A DNA stretch of 37,542 nucleotides from an uncultured Oscillospiraceae bacterium (GTDB taxonomy: Bacteria > Bacillota > Clostridia > Oscillospirales > Oscillospiraceae). The notes under the pieces were generated by a model. The model saw only the letters and a program-made list of their open reading frames with translations. It was not told the origin of the DNA and did not search any database. The position numbers and the translations under genes are program-made. The stretch spans positions 1 to 37,542 of the forward strand of contig CANRBG010000015.1 of NCBI GenBank assembly GCA_947628805.1, in the 5' to 3' direction. This document shows, piece by piece, positions 1-6,352 of the stretch (the stretch's first letter is position 1; every line of letters starts with the position of its first letter).

Positions 1-131
1 AACCGGCAGTCGAACCGCAGCCACAGCGCCAGAAAAAACGCCAAGCTGACCGCAATGGCGTCATAGACCGCCAGCCCTACATTAACGAGCTGCCAGTGCT
101 CTATTCCTCTTTTCTGTCTGTCCTTGTCCAA
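1..131 (-). CDS. Membrane polysaccharide-biosynthesis protein, N-terminal part only
   Basis: A leftward frame enters from the window edge; only about 44 N-terminal residues are visible. Residues 23-41 read YDAIAVSLAFFLALWLRFD, a first membrane helix ending in the LRFD motif. That motif is typical of the membrane domain of NDP-sugar epimerase/dehydratases (CapD/PglF/WbpM/EpsC) and of some polyprenyl-phosphate sugar transferases. These proteins act at the inner face of the membrane in capsule, exopolysaccharide or glycoprotein glycan synthesis. I chose the TTG at 131-129 because AAAGGGG lies 8 nt upstream and a perfect promoter lies at 248-276; no ATG fits. The catalytic part is outside the window, so the exact enzyme is not known. 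Confidence 0.55.
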   Translation of the reverse strand, partial: MDKDRQKRGIEHWQLVNVGLAVYDAIAVSLAFFLALWLRFDCR

Positions 132-247
132 CGCCCTTGCCCCTTTGTCCCAAGCAGGTTCCCCAAATTGCCTTATCTCGCCCCACCGCAAGAGTGTCCG
201 CTTATGCTATTATATGCCCAAGCTTATCTCTCCGTACATCTCAGGGA

Positions 248-276
248 ATTATACATTGTTTTAAAGTTATTGTCAA
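248..276 (-). promoter_or_regulatory. Perfect sigma-A promoter for the left-edge polysaccharide gene
   Basis: On the minus strand TTGACA (276-271), a 17-bp spacer and TATAAT (253-248) match the housekeeping consensus at all twelve positions. Transcription would start near 241, leaving a leader of about 110 nt before the TTG start at 131. Confidence 0.75.
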
Positions 277-360
277 CATAAAGAGTCAGTCCAAATACTT
301 ACAATTGTCCACGGACTTCAATACCGCTTCAGCGTCGTCAAACGCCGCCTTTAGGTATGT

Positions 361-389
361 TTGTCAGCGTACCTTCATAACATTAGATG
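361..389 (+). promoter_or_regulatory. Weak candidate promoter for the small ORF and serine recombinase
   Basis: TTGTCA (361-366), 17 bp and TAGATG (384-389) lie upstream of the GGAGG ribosome site at 406-410. The -10 is poor. The stretch 277-416 otherwise shows no gene, only short dyads such as GTCCACGGAC at 306-315. Confidence 0.25.
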
Positions 390-416
390 CAAGAATTACG
401 TTTATGGAGGTTAAGA

Positions 417-554
417 ATGCCTAAAGACGAAACCAACGCTATTTCCTCTCGCAAATTGCCAGCTCATCCCTACCGCATCGTTCGCCTATTTGTCGGCAAG
501 CGCACGGCGGCCCAAGTCGTGGCAGACCTGGTGAAAGTACATAACGCTGCCTGA
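417..554 (+). CDS. Small 45-residue protein upstream of the serine recombinase
   Basis: The ATG at 417 follows a strong GGAGG (406-410) at 6 nt spacing. The product is 45 residues, with a basic middle (residues about 16-29) and a C-terminus that looks helical (AAQVVADLVKVH). The stop is only 11 nt before the recombinase start, so the two are probably co-transcribed and translationally linked. I do not recognise the family. Short basic ORFs directly before large serine recombinases are common in clostridial mobile elements, so an accessory or regulatory role for the recombinase is a reasonable guess only. Confidence 0.5.
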   Translation: MPKDETNAISSRKLPAHPYRIVRLFVGKRTAAQVVADLVKVHNAA

Positions 555-565
555 GGGATCGCAAA

Positions 566-2131
566 ATGTCTGCTACTAAAGAAAAATACAAGACCGCCCG
601 CTATGGCCGGCTGTCACGGGAGGATGGCGACAAGCCGGAGAGCGACAGCATCGTCAATCAGCTCTACCTGATGGATGACTACTGCTCCCGCCATCCGGAG
701 CTGGAGGTCGTGGACGACTATACCGACGACGGCTTCACAGGCACGAATTTTGACCGTCCCGGCTTCCAGCGCATGTTGAGGGACATTGAAGCGGAAAAGA
801 TCGACTGCGTCATCGTGAAAGACCTCTCCCGCTTCGGCCGGGATTATATCGACATGGGCTACTACTTGGAGCGGTGGTTCCCGGCCAGGGGCGTGCGCTT
901 CATCGCCGTGAACGACGGCGTGGACAGCCTGAACGGCCCCTACGATATGCTCCTGCCCCTCAAGAACGTCTTCAACGCCCAGTACGCCAGGGACATCTCC
1001 GCCAAGGTCCGCAGCGCCTTCAAGGCTAAGCAGCGGCGCGGCGAGTTCGTGGGCGCCTTCGCCTCCTACGGCTACCTGAAAGACCCGGCGGACCACAACC
1101 ACCTCATCATCGACCCGGTGGCAGCAGGGACCGTACTGCGCATCTTTGAGATGGCCGCCAAAGGCATCGGGCAAATCCGCATCGCAAAGCAGCTCAACGC
1201 CGAAGGCATCCCATGCCCTAGCGAGTACAAGCGTCAGATGGGCGAGCGGTATACCAACGGCCAGCGGCTGGAGTCCACCCGCTACTGGACCTACGCCACC
1301 ATCCACCGGATGCTGCAAAACGAGATGTATCTGGGCAGCATGGTGTCGGCCCGCTCCGTCCGCCCCGACATGCACAGCAAAGCCCGCTCCGCAGACAAGA
1401 GCAACTGGATCGTAGTGCCCGGCACCCACGAGCCAATCATCTCCCGGCAGCTCTGGGACACGGTCCAGGCGCAGATAAGCAAAAACGCTCGTCCCATTGA
1501 TTTCGCGGGCAATGTGAGCCGCTTCGCCGGGCTTTTGACCTGCGGCGACTGTGGGCGTGCCATGTGCAAGACCACCTGGAACAGCCGCGTGACCTACTCC
1601 TGCGGCTCCTACCACCGCTATGGTTCCAGCGTATGTTCCCCTCATTACATCCGTGAAGACATGCTCTCATCCGTCATTCTGGAGGACCTGAACCGGGTCG
1701 TCGCCGCCGTCACCGACCTGCGGGCCCTGGCCGAACGCAACAAGGCCTCCCCCGCCGCCCGTCAGGAAGGCGAAAAGCAGCGGCTCCAGGCGGCGCTGGC
1801 CAGGATACAGCGCCTGAAAAAGAGCGCCTATGAGGACTACCGGGACAAGCTGCTCAGCCGGGAGGAATTCATCCGCTACAAGGCGGATTATGACCGACAG
1901 GAGCGTGACATCACACAGCAGCTGAAGAGGGCCTGTGCCGACAGCTCCAATCCTATCCTCCGGCAGCCCTGGGTCGACGAACTGGTGCGCGCGGGAAGGC
2001 TGACGGAATTGGATCGGGCAACGCTCGTCCAGACCGTGAAGTCTGTCCGCGTGTTTGCAGACGGGCATTTAGAGATCACTTACCTGTTTTCCGCTGATCT
2101 GCGCCCGCTTCTGGAGGCACACAAGCCATAG
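566..2131 (+). CDS. Large serine recombinase (TndX/resolvase-type)
   Basis: This 521-residue site-specific recombinase cuts and rejoins DNA through a 5'-phosphoserine link. The N-terminal resolvase domain has the catalytic serine in RLS (Ser17) and the arginine motif DLSRFGRD (Arg89, Arg92). A recombinase DNA-binding domain follows. A zinc ribbon (CGDCG... then two further Cys, about residues 325-358) and a charged coiled coil (about 395-455) complete the usual large-serine-recombinase order and length. The gene reads right, away from the polysaccharide gene, and converges on the invertible segment at 2222-2546. Enzymes of this type usually integrate or excise mobile elements, but no conjugation genes accompany it here. 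It may belong to a small or decayed element, or act on a local site; the target is not visible. Confidence 0.92.
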   Translation: MSATKEKYKTARYGRLSREDGDKPESDSIVNQLYLMDDYCSRHPELEVVDDYTDDGFTGTNFDRPGFQRMLRDIEAEKIDCVIVKDLSRFGRDYIDMGYYLERWFPARGVRFIAVNDGVDSLNGPYDMLLPLKNVFNAQYARDISAKVRSAFKAKQRRGEFVGAFASYGYLKDPADHNHLIIDPVAAGTVLRIFEMAAKGIGQIRIAKQLNAEGIPCPSEYKRQMGERYTNGQRLESTRYWTYATIHRMLQNEMYLGSMVSARSVRPDMHSKARSADKSNWIVVPGTHEPIISRQLWDTVQAQISKNARPIDFAGNVSRFAGLLTCGDCGRAMCKTTWNSRVTYSCGSYHRYGSSVCSPHYIREDMLSSVILEDLNRVVAAVTDLRALAERNKASPAARQEGEKQRLQAALARIQRLKKSAYEDYRDKLLSREEFIRYKADYDRQERDITQQLKRACADSSNPILRQPWVDELVRAGRLTELDRATLVQTVKSVRVFADGHLEITYLFSADLRPLLEAHKP

Positions 2132-2221
2132 GCGATGGTTACCGAGAAGCGGGATACCACCCAGTATACCAGCGGGCGGGAAATGGCACGGCTCCGTATA
2201 TGTCCCCACTTCGTTTTCTGC

Positions 2222-2249
2222 ACCACATAATCCGCATTATGTGGTGCGA
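2222..2249 (+). repeat. Left inverted repeat (recombinase core-type site)
   Basis: This 28-bp copy is the exact reverse complement of 2519-2546. With the flanking G at 2221 counted on the shared axis, it is built of 11-bp arms GCACCACATAA and TTATGTGGTGC around the 6-bp centre TCCGCA (2220-2247). The 11-6-11 layout matches Xer-family tyrosine-recombinase core sites. The asymmetric centre gives the site a direction. No T-run follows this copy on either strand. Confidence 0.85.
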
Positions 2250-2319
2250 AGTTCAGTGTGAGACGCAAAAAATCGGTACCCATCTCCATAAAGGCAGGCG
2301 AGCAGCCGATATATCTCCC

Positions 2320-2354
2320 CCGTGCATCCAGAAGGTCTGTACTTCTTTGCACGG
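2320..2354. other. Stem-loop inside the invertible segment
   Basis: CCGTGCA (2320-2326) pairs with TGCACGG (2348-2354). An inner AGAAG (2330-2334) pairs with CTTCT (2342-2346). There is no T-run. The role is unknown; it could be a protein-binding or RNA structure that moves with the promoter when the segment flips. Confidence 0.45.
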
Positions 2355-2453
2355 CAAGAGATGGGCGTCTCTACACTAGTGCGCCCAAAATGTAAATTTT
2401 CACCAATCATTTTAGGGTATTTTTACGATCCCGCCATAGTCCGTCATATGCGG

Positions 2454-2482
2454 TTGACAATCACAGTCGAATCCGCTATAAT
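2454..2482 (+). promoter_or_regulatory. Perfect consensus promoter inside the invertible segment
   Basis: TTGACA (2454-2459), 17 bp and TATAAT (2477-2482) match at all positions. The predicted start is near 2489, only about 30 nt before the right inverted repeat. No rightward gene lies downstream, because the recombinase (2563-3399) is read from the other strand. In this orientation the promoter would give a very short terminated RNA or antisense to the recombinase. Confidence 0.8.
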
Positions 2483-2518
2483 CTGTGCGTTACTGTAATA
2501 TTGTTTTAATGTACTTCC

Positions 2519-2546
2519 TCGCACCACATAATGCGGATTATGTGGT
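2519..2546 (-). repeat. Right inverted repeat (recombinase core-type site)
   Basis: This is the exact reverse complement of 2222-2249, with the central hexamer reading TGCGGA on the plus strand. It lies 16 bp past the stop codon of the tyrosine recombinase. Its hairpin-forming arms are followed by seven T, so it also resembles a rightward terminator. Confidence 0.85.
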
Positions 2547-2554
2547 ATTTTTTT
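2521..2554 (+). terminator. Terminator formed by the right inverted repeat
   Basis: ACCACATAAT and ATTATGTGGT pair around GCGG, and a run of seven T follows at 2548-2554. It would stop transcription from the promoter at 2454-2482 after about 65 nt. The left repeat has the same stem but no T-run, so termination should depend on the orientation of the segment. Confidence 0.55.
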
Positions 2555-2562
2555 ATGTCATA

Positions 2563-3399
2563 TCATATCAGTAGAAGCAGGCGTTCGATCTGCCTCCGCT
2601 GTTCTGTCCCTGAACGCATGGTGTAGATACGGGTCGTATCGATGCTGGCGTGACCTAGAATGTCCGCCAGACGCACGATGTCCTTATATGCCTTGTAGTA
2701 CGTCCGGGCGAACAGGTGCCGCAGGTTGTGGGGGAACACCTTTCCCAGGACCACTTTTGCCCGCACCGCCAAGCGCTTCATCATCTTCCAGATGTTGCTC
2801 CGGTCCAATGGCAGGCCGCTCCTTGTCATAAATACCTGCCCTTGGGAAATGCCCTTTCTCCTGCAATACTTCAGCAAGACCGCGCACAGCCTTTTGGGCA
2901 GCAGGATCACTCGGACCCTGCCCTTGTTCCGTATCTCCGCCTGCCCAGTCCGTAGGCTCTCCACCGTAATGGCGCGCACCTCGCTGACCCGGATGCCGGT
3001 GGAACAGACTGTCTGCACCAGCATCTCCAGCCGGCTGTCTCCCGCCGCTCTGGCCGTCTCCACCAACCGGCAGTACTCCTGCTGTGTCAGCTCTTTCTCC
3101 TTGCCGGAAAAGTTTGTCCTCTGCACCTTCAAATATCGCAGTCTCCATCCCGGCTGGCCGGCAAAGGCCAGATATGCATTCACCGCCGCCAGCATGGAGT
3201 TGACGCTGGCCGGGGCATAACCCCTTTCCTGCAGGTGCTGCTTGTACGCGATGAGCGTGCTCTTATCCTCTACCGCGCCCCCGCAGAACGACGCCAACAG
3301 TTCCACATCGTGCAGGTACTTGGTCACCGTCGCCACGCTTCGCTCCCGCTCCTGTAGGTACAGCCGGAATGCCTCTGTCGTCTCTTGGTCTATCCGCAT
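2563..3399 (-). CDS. Tyrosine recombinase, probable invertase of the adjacent switch
   Basis: This 278-residue phage-integrase-family enzyme has an N-terminal core-binding domain (about residues 5-85) and a C-terminal catalytic domain. Catalytic residues are visible in order: Arg137 (STGIRVSEV), Lys159 (NKGR), His224 and Arg227 (HNLRH), His250 (GHAS) and Tyr259 (IYT). The ATG at 3399 is chosen because AAAGGAGG lies just upstream and the domain begins there; an in-frame extension to 3510 lacks such a site. A possible -10 TAAAAT lies at 3425-3420. At this length it resembles XerC/D-like invertases rather than large integrases that carry an arm-binding domain. Its 3' end abuts the 28-bp core-like repeat, so promoter inversion is the most likely job; integration of a lost element is the alternative. 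Confidence 0.9.
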   Translation of the reverse strand: MRIDQETTEAFRLYLQERERSVATVTKYLHDVELLASFCGGAVEDKSTLIAYKQHLQERGYAPASVNSMLAAVNAYLAFAGQPGWRLRYLKVQRTNFSGKEKELTQQEYCRLVETARAAGDSRLEMLVQTVCSTGIRVSEVRAITVESLRTGQAEIRNKGRVRVILLPKRLCAVLLKYCRRKGISQGQVFMTRSGLPLDRSNIWKMMKRLAVRAKVVLGKVFPHNLRHLFARTYYKAYKDIVRLADILGHASIDTTRIYTMRSGTEQRRQIERLLLLI

Positions 3400-3514
3400 A
3401 TTGAATCCTCCTTTCTCCCATTTTACCCAAAAGAACACGGTAAAACTTTTCCGCCCAAACGTATGAGCATACTGCAGCAACAAGAGAAAGTAGACAGGAA
3501 AAACACCCAACGAG

Positions 3515-3703
3515 TCAAAAGCCCAGTTCGGTACAAATCCGAACCGGGCTTTTGTAACCTAAGGCAGCAGCAGAACGTATACCGTTGAAGTGATAAACGT
3601 AGCCGCCAAGGAGTTTTGGCACATCATCTGTGTCAGCAAGACGAAGGTCGAGAGCCGGCCCTTCTTTCATCCAGCCGTTGAGGGCTTCAATAGCAGCCGC
3701 CTC
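3515..3703 (-). pseudogene. IS3-family transposase remnant, C-terminal 62 codons
   Basis: Read leftward from 3703, the frame gives AAAIEALNGWMKEG, then a stretch ending LGYKSP and finally TELGF before TGA at 3517-3515. This is the tail of the integrase-core transposase (OrfB) of IS3/IS150-type elements, including the family-typical ALGYKSP motif. The DDE catalytic core is absent and several positions look degenerate, so it is dead. It begins within 6 nt of the dehydrogenase stop codon and in the same frame, so the IS evidently ended up directly behind that gene before it decayed. Confidence 0.7.
3517..3553 (-). terminator. Hairpin at the end of the IS remnant, likely terminator for the dehydrogenase
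   Basis: AAAAGCCCAGTTCGG (3517-3531) pairs with CCGAACCGGGCTTTT (3539-3553) with one A-C mismatch. On the minus strand the stem is followed directly by TTTTGACT. It overlaps the last codons of the transposase remnant and is the first plausible stop for leftward transcription from 4706. Confidence 0.6.
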
Positions 3704-3706
3704 ATT

Positions 3707-4675
3707 TTACAAGTGCTGCAATATCGTGCGGACCTTTTCTACCGCGTCAAAAAAGCCCCTGTACTCCTCCGGCGCCCAGCGCTCCCGGATGCGCTGCTGC
3801 ACACCGCCGGGCCCTACGACAGACGGGACCGACAGCGCCACGTCCCGCACGCCATGCTCCCCCATCAGCGGAGAACAGACACACCCAATCATGGGGCGCT
3901 GATTGAGGATAGCATCCGTGAGCTGGCAGACACAGGTAGCAACGCCATAGTGGGTCCTTCCCTTGGCACGAATGATCTCGGTGCCCATGCCTTTTGTCTT
4001 TTCGGCAAGCTCGGCACGAACCGACTCGTCCCACCGGATGTTCGCCTCTTTACAATATTCCTCAATAGGGATGCCGCCCACTGACACACGACTCCATATC
4101 GGCACCTGGCCATCGCCATGCTCTCCCACCAGGTATCCCTGGATCACGCCGGTGCCCAAGCTCACATAGTCGGCGATGCAGCGAACGAACCGGGAGCTAT
4201 CCAAAATGCAGCCTGTTCCGAACACGCGCCCGTTGGGAAAGTCCATCCACTCGCTGACCTTGTACGTAAGGATATCCACCGGGTTGGTGATCACCAGGAT
4301 CACCCCGCGGGTATAGTATTTCTGAATAGACGCTGTGACCTCGCGCAGCAGATGTACATTCTCATCCGCCAGGTCCATTCTGGATTCGCCCGGCGCCCGG
4401 TTGCGGCCGACAGCAAGGATGATAAGGTCGCAGTCCGCGCAGTCGGGATAGCCGCCGGCATACAGGTCGGCAGTCCCCAGCATAGGGATACCATGGCGGA
4501 TATCCCACGCCTCTCCCTCCGCCTTTTCCCTGTTGCGGTCGATCAGCACGATCTCCCTGGCGATATCACGCAGGGACAGCGCATAGGCCACCGTCGAGCC
4601 CACATAACCTGACCCGATGATGGCCACTTTTCGATTGCCGTATGATCTTGGCTGCTGCTCCATCATTCCGTCCAT
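3707..4675 (-). CDS. L-2-hydroxyacid dehydrogenase (lactate/malate dehydrogenase family)
   Basis: This cytoplasmic NAD-dependent enzyme interconverts a 2-keto acid and an L-2-hydroxy acid. Visible motifs are the Rossmann GSGYVGS near the N-terminus, TNPVDILTY, LDSSRF (substrate-binding Arg), and GEHGD with the catalytic His. The active-site loop reads GRNRAPGESRMDL. Lactate dehydrogenases normally have Gln at the second variable position (ANQKPGETR); here it is Arg (about residue 93), the residue linked to malate/oxaloacetate preference. I therefore avoid the symbol ldh. The start is uncertain: the ATG at 4696 would leave only about 10 nt of leader, while the ATGs at 4675 and 4666 follow a GGAG. 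It has its own promoter at 4713-4741. Confidence 0.85.
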   Translation of the reverse strand: MDGMMEQQPRSYGNRKVAIIGSGYVGSTVAYALSLRDIAREIVLIDRNREKAEGEAWDIRHGIPMLGTADLYAGGYPDCADCDLIILAVGRNRAPGESRMDLADENVHLLREVTASIQKYYTRGVILVITNPVDILTYKVSEWMDFPNGRVFGTGCILDSSRFVRCIADYVSLGTGVIQGYLVGEHGDGQVPIWSRVSVGGIPIEEYCKEANIRWDESVRAELAEKTKGMGTEIIRAKGRTHYGVATCVCQLTDAILNQRPMIGCVCSPLMGEHGVRDVALSVPSVVGPGGVQQRIRERWAPEEYRGFFDAVEKVRTILQHL

Positions 4676-4712
4676 TTCTCCGTGTAAATCATACATTTAA
4701 ACTGTGGAGTGC

Positions 4713-4741
4713 ATTATAGCATAGAAGTATTTATTCTGCAA
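4713..4741 (-). promoter_or_regulatory. Promoter of the dehydrogenase gene
   Basis: TTGCAG (4741-4736), 17 bp and TATAAT (4718-4713) on the minus strand. Transcription would start near 4706. The interval 4742-4909 shows no intact gene and probably holds debris of the truncated deacetylase. Confidence 0.65.
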
Positions 4742-4909
4742 CCTGCAACGAAAACGGCAGATGACCGGTACTGGCCTGACTCCCGGATCGATATCAGCTG
4801 CCGTGTGCAGAGCGGGACAAACTTCTCCGGAAAAGCGGCCCGCCGGTGCATCCGCATTAGCGAGATAGACCAGGCTGTCCCCTCTATAGAGCGAGAAAGA
4901 GCTTTCACA

Positions 4910-5161
4910 TCATTGCCGCACTCTTACATCACCCCATGCCGCGTCGAAGGTCAGGCTCACGGCCTTGTTATCCCGCTGCACGGAGTAGATTGGTAGCTCC
5001 TTTGCCGAGGCGGACACCCCAACGATCGCAGGGCTGTTCACCACCCAGAATATAGCTATCACCGCAAGCACCAGGGCGCCTGGCCCCAACAGCTTGCGGT
5101 GACTCGTAAGTACGGTTCTTATTTTGTTCACAGGACATACCTCCGGCTGTTTTTGGTCCAT
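4910..5161 (-). pseudogene. Truncated polysaccharide deacetylase (PdaB/sporulation type)
   Basis: The frame encodes 83 residues: a basic N-terminus, one membrane/signal helix (about residues 25-48), then LPIYSVQRDNKAVSLTFDAAWGD. The pattern LPIYSV followed by LTFDAAWG is the start of the NodB (CE4) domain in the Firmicute sporulation deacetylases. The frame then ends at a TGA about seven residues later, before any of the remaining catalytic motifs (H-x3-H, R-x-GG). The downstream DNA to 4742 does not restore the domain in any frame I can read. It is best seen as a deleted gene, with the dehydrogenase promoter now within the scar. Confidence 0.6.
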
Positions 5162-5210
5162 CCTATGAATTTTACCGGTGGTTTATGCGTTCCGGCCGCA
5201 AAACAGCCGC

Positions 5211-5882
5211 CTATTCCGCCCAGATGATGTTCTCCGCACCGGCGCCCTGTTCAAAGTGGTATTTCACGATGCCCAGGTCCACCCGGGAAAACGGACCCCG
5301 CAGGGCCTCGGCCCGGACCCTGCCGTCCGTCTCCAGCGTAAAGCGAAACTTCTGCTGGTTCACGGCCGTGGGTGCCAGCATGGCGTACTCCATCCCCCGG
5401 CGGAACCAGTTGGGCATGTCCCCGCTCACCTGGCATAGTTTTTCCATGGGCTTATCCTTGTGGGCCGCGCCCTGGGTGGCCCCATAGCCCAGCGCAATTA
5501 TCAGCACCAGCTTCTCTCCCGGTCCCACTTCGATACGGGCCTTCTTTTTGGAGAAGGTCAGTCCTACCCAGCAGGTGTTCAGACCCAGTGTCTGGGCCAG
5601 GATCACAAGCCGCTCGCCATAGTACCCGGCCCGCTCCTCCAGACCGTCGTCATCCGGACCTACCAGCGCCAGGTAGTTGCTCACGCCGGAAAAGCTGCCG
5701 TACTTGGCAACGGCGCAGTCGAACGCCCCGGGCTCGTCCGCCACCAACTGGATATGCAGATCTCCCCCCCGATTGCAGGCGTCCACCTCGTTCCGGAGCT
5801 TGGCCAGCACATCCGCCGGGATGGGCTTGTCCAGATACTGCCGCACGCTGTGCCGCGCGCGCATCGCCTCCAAAACGTCCAT
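5211..5882 (-). CDS. Nitroreductase-family FMN oxidoreductase
   Basis: This 223-residue protein begins with the nitroreductase signature LEAMRARHSVRQYLDKPI, in which the Arg/Ser/Arg cluster binds FMN phosphate. Mid-protein it has GVSNYLALVG and a GYYGERLVILAQTLGLNTCWVG helix typical of the family, and then ALGYGA. The C-terminal half resembles the longer variant in which a second partial nitroreductase repeat contributes to the flavin site. Such enzymes reduce nitro, quinone or ene substrates with NAD(P)H; the substrate cannot be told. AAAGGAG lies 6 nt before the ATG at 5882. It has its own promoter at 5921-5949 and is followed by the deacetylase remnant. Confidence 0.85.
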   Translation of the reverse strand: MDVLEAMRARHSVRQYLDKPIPADVLAKLRNEVDACNRGGDLHIQLVADEPGAFDCAVAKYGSFSGVSNYLALVGPDDDGLEERAGYYGERLVILAQTLGLNTCWVGLTFSKKKARIEVGPGEKLVLIIALGYGATQGAAHKDKPMEKLCQVSGDMPNWFRRGMEYAMLAPTAVNQQKFRFTLETDGRVRAEALRGPFSRVDLGIVKYHFEQGAGAENIIWAE

Positions 5883-5920
5883 GGTATTCTCCTTTCGCCT
5901 CCTTATAGCCTTATGATCCG

Positions 5921-5949
5921 TTTATAAACCGACGTTGATATCATGTCAA
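5921..5949 (-). promoter_or_regulatory. Promoter of the nitroreductase gene
   Basis: TTGACA (5949-5944), 17 bp and TATAAA (5926-5921) on the minus strand, about 40 nt before the nitroreductase start. Confidence 0.65.
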
Positions 5950-5964
5950 CCGGACCGGATCCCC

Positions 5965-6294
5965 TCACGCCCGGATAAACCGGCTATCCGCTGCCGGCGA
6001 AGTATCGTCGGACATGTACCGCTCCACCCGCATGTGCAGGTCGTACTTCTCCCGCAGGGTCGCGATCCGGCCCATCATGGGCGAGGCGTGGTGCGCGTCC
6101 AAAGAAGCCTGATCTTTCCAGCTGTCGATCAGCAAGACGGTATTTTCGTCGTCCATGGGCAAGAAATATTCATACCTGAGGTTACCGGCCTCCGCCCGGA
6201 TATCCGCCGTAACGCCGCTTTCCGTCATCTCCCGGGCGAAAGCCTGGGCGCGGCCCGGCGCGCCGGTATAATAAATGTTCACGGTGATGGCCAT
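5965..6294 (-). CDS. Putative quinol monooxygenase (ABM domain)
   Basis: This 109-residue protein starts MAITVNIYYTG and carries the antibiotic-biosynthesis-monooxygenase fold signature. The signature is a small beta-strand opening, then TVLLIDSWKDQASLDAHHASP, where the W-x-D/S-x2-ALDAH-H pattern is the usual ABM core. The short length fits YgiN-like cofactor-free mono-oxygenases that act on quinols or related aromatics. AGGAGG lies 7 nt before the ATG. Together with the nitroreductase it could form a small quinone/redox-stress pair; this is inference from adjacency. Confidence 0.75.
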   Translation of the reverse strand: MAITVNIYYTGAPGRAQAFAREMTESGVTADIRAEAGNLRYEYFLPMDDENTVLLIDSWKDQASLDAHHASPMMGRIATLREKYDLHMRVERYMSDDTSPAADSRFIRA

Positions 6295-6352
6295 TTCATA
6301 TCCTCCTTATCCTGTCCGGTCATGACCAGATGCGGGCTGCGCGGCCTGCCCG

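Larger units (their letters stand above)
2222..2546. other. Putative invertible promoter segment (inverton)
   Basis: Two perfect 28-bp inverted repeats bound 269 bp of AT-richer DNA. The segment contains a consensus promoter at 2454-2482 pointing right and a stem-loop at 2320-2354, and no convincing gene. A tyrosine recombinase gene (2563-3399) ends 16 bp beyond the right repeat, the normal place for a dedicated invertase. This layout is that of the invertible promoters known to switch capsule and surface genes in gut bacteria. If the segment flips, the promoter points left, toward the serine recombinase (antisense) and the polysaccharide gene at 131. The flipping itself is inferred. Confidence 0.75.

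Noticed and set aside
2080-2352. Leftward 90-codon open frame from a GTG inside the invertible segment across the left repeat
   Set aside because: No ribosome site, its start lies inside a stem-loop, it overlaps the serine-recombinase 3' end, and it has no recognisable domain.
3400-3510. N-terminal extension of the tyrosine recombinase to 3510
   Set aside because: The strong AAAGGAGG site directly before the ATG at 3399 and the usual domain start make the extension unlikely.
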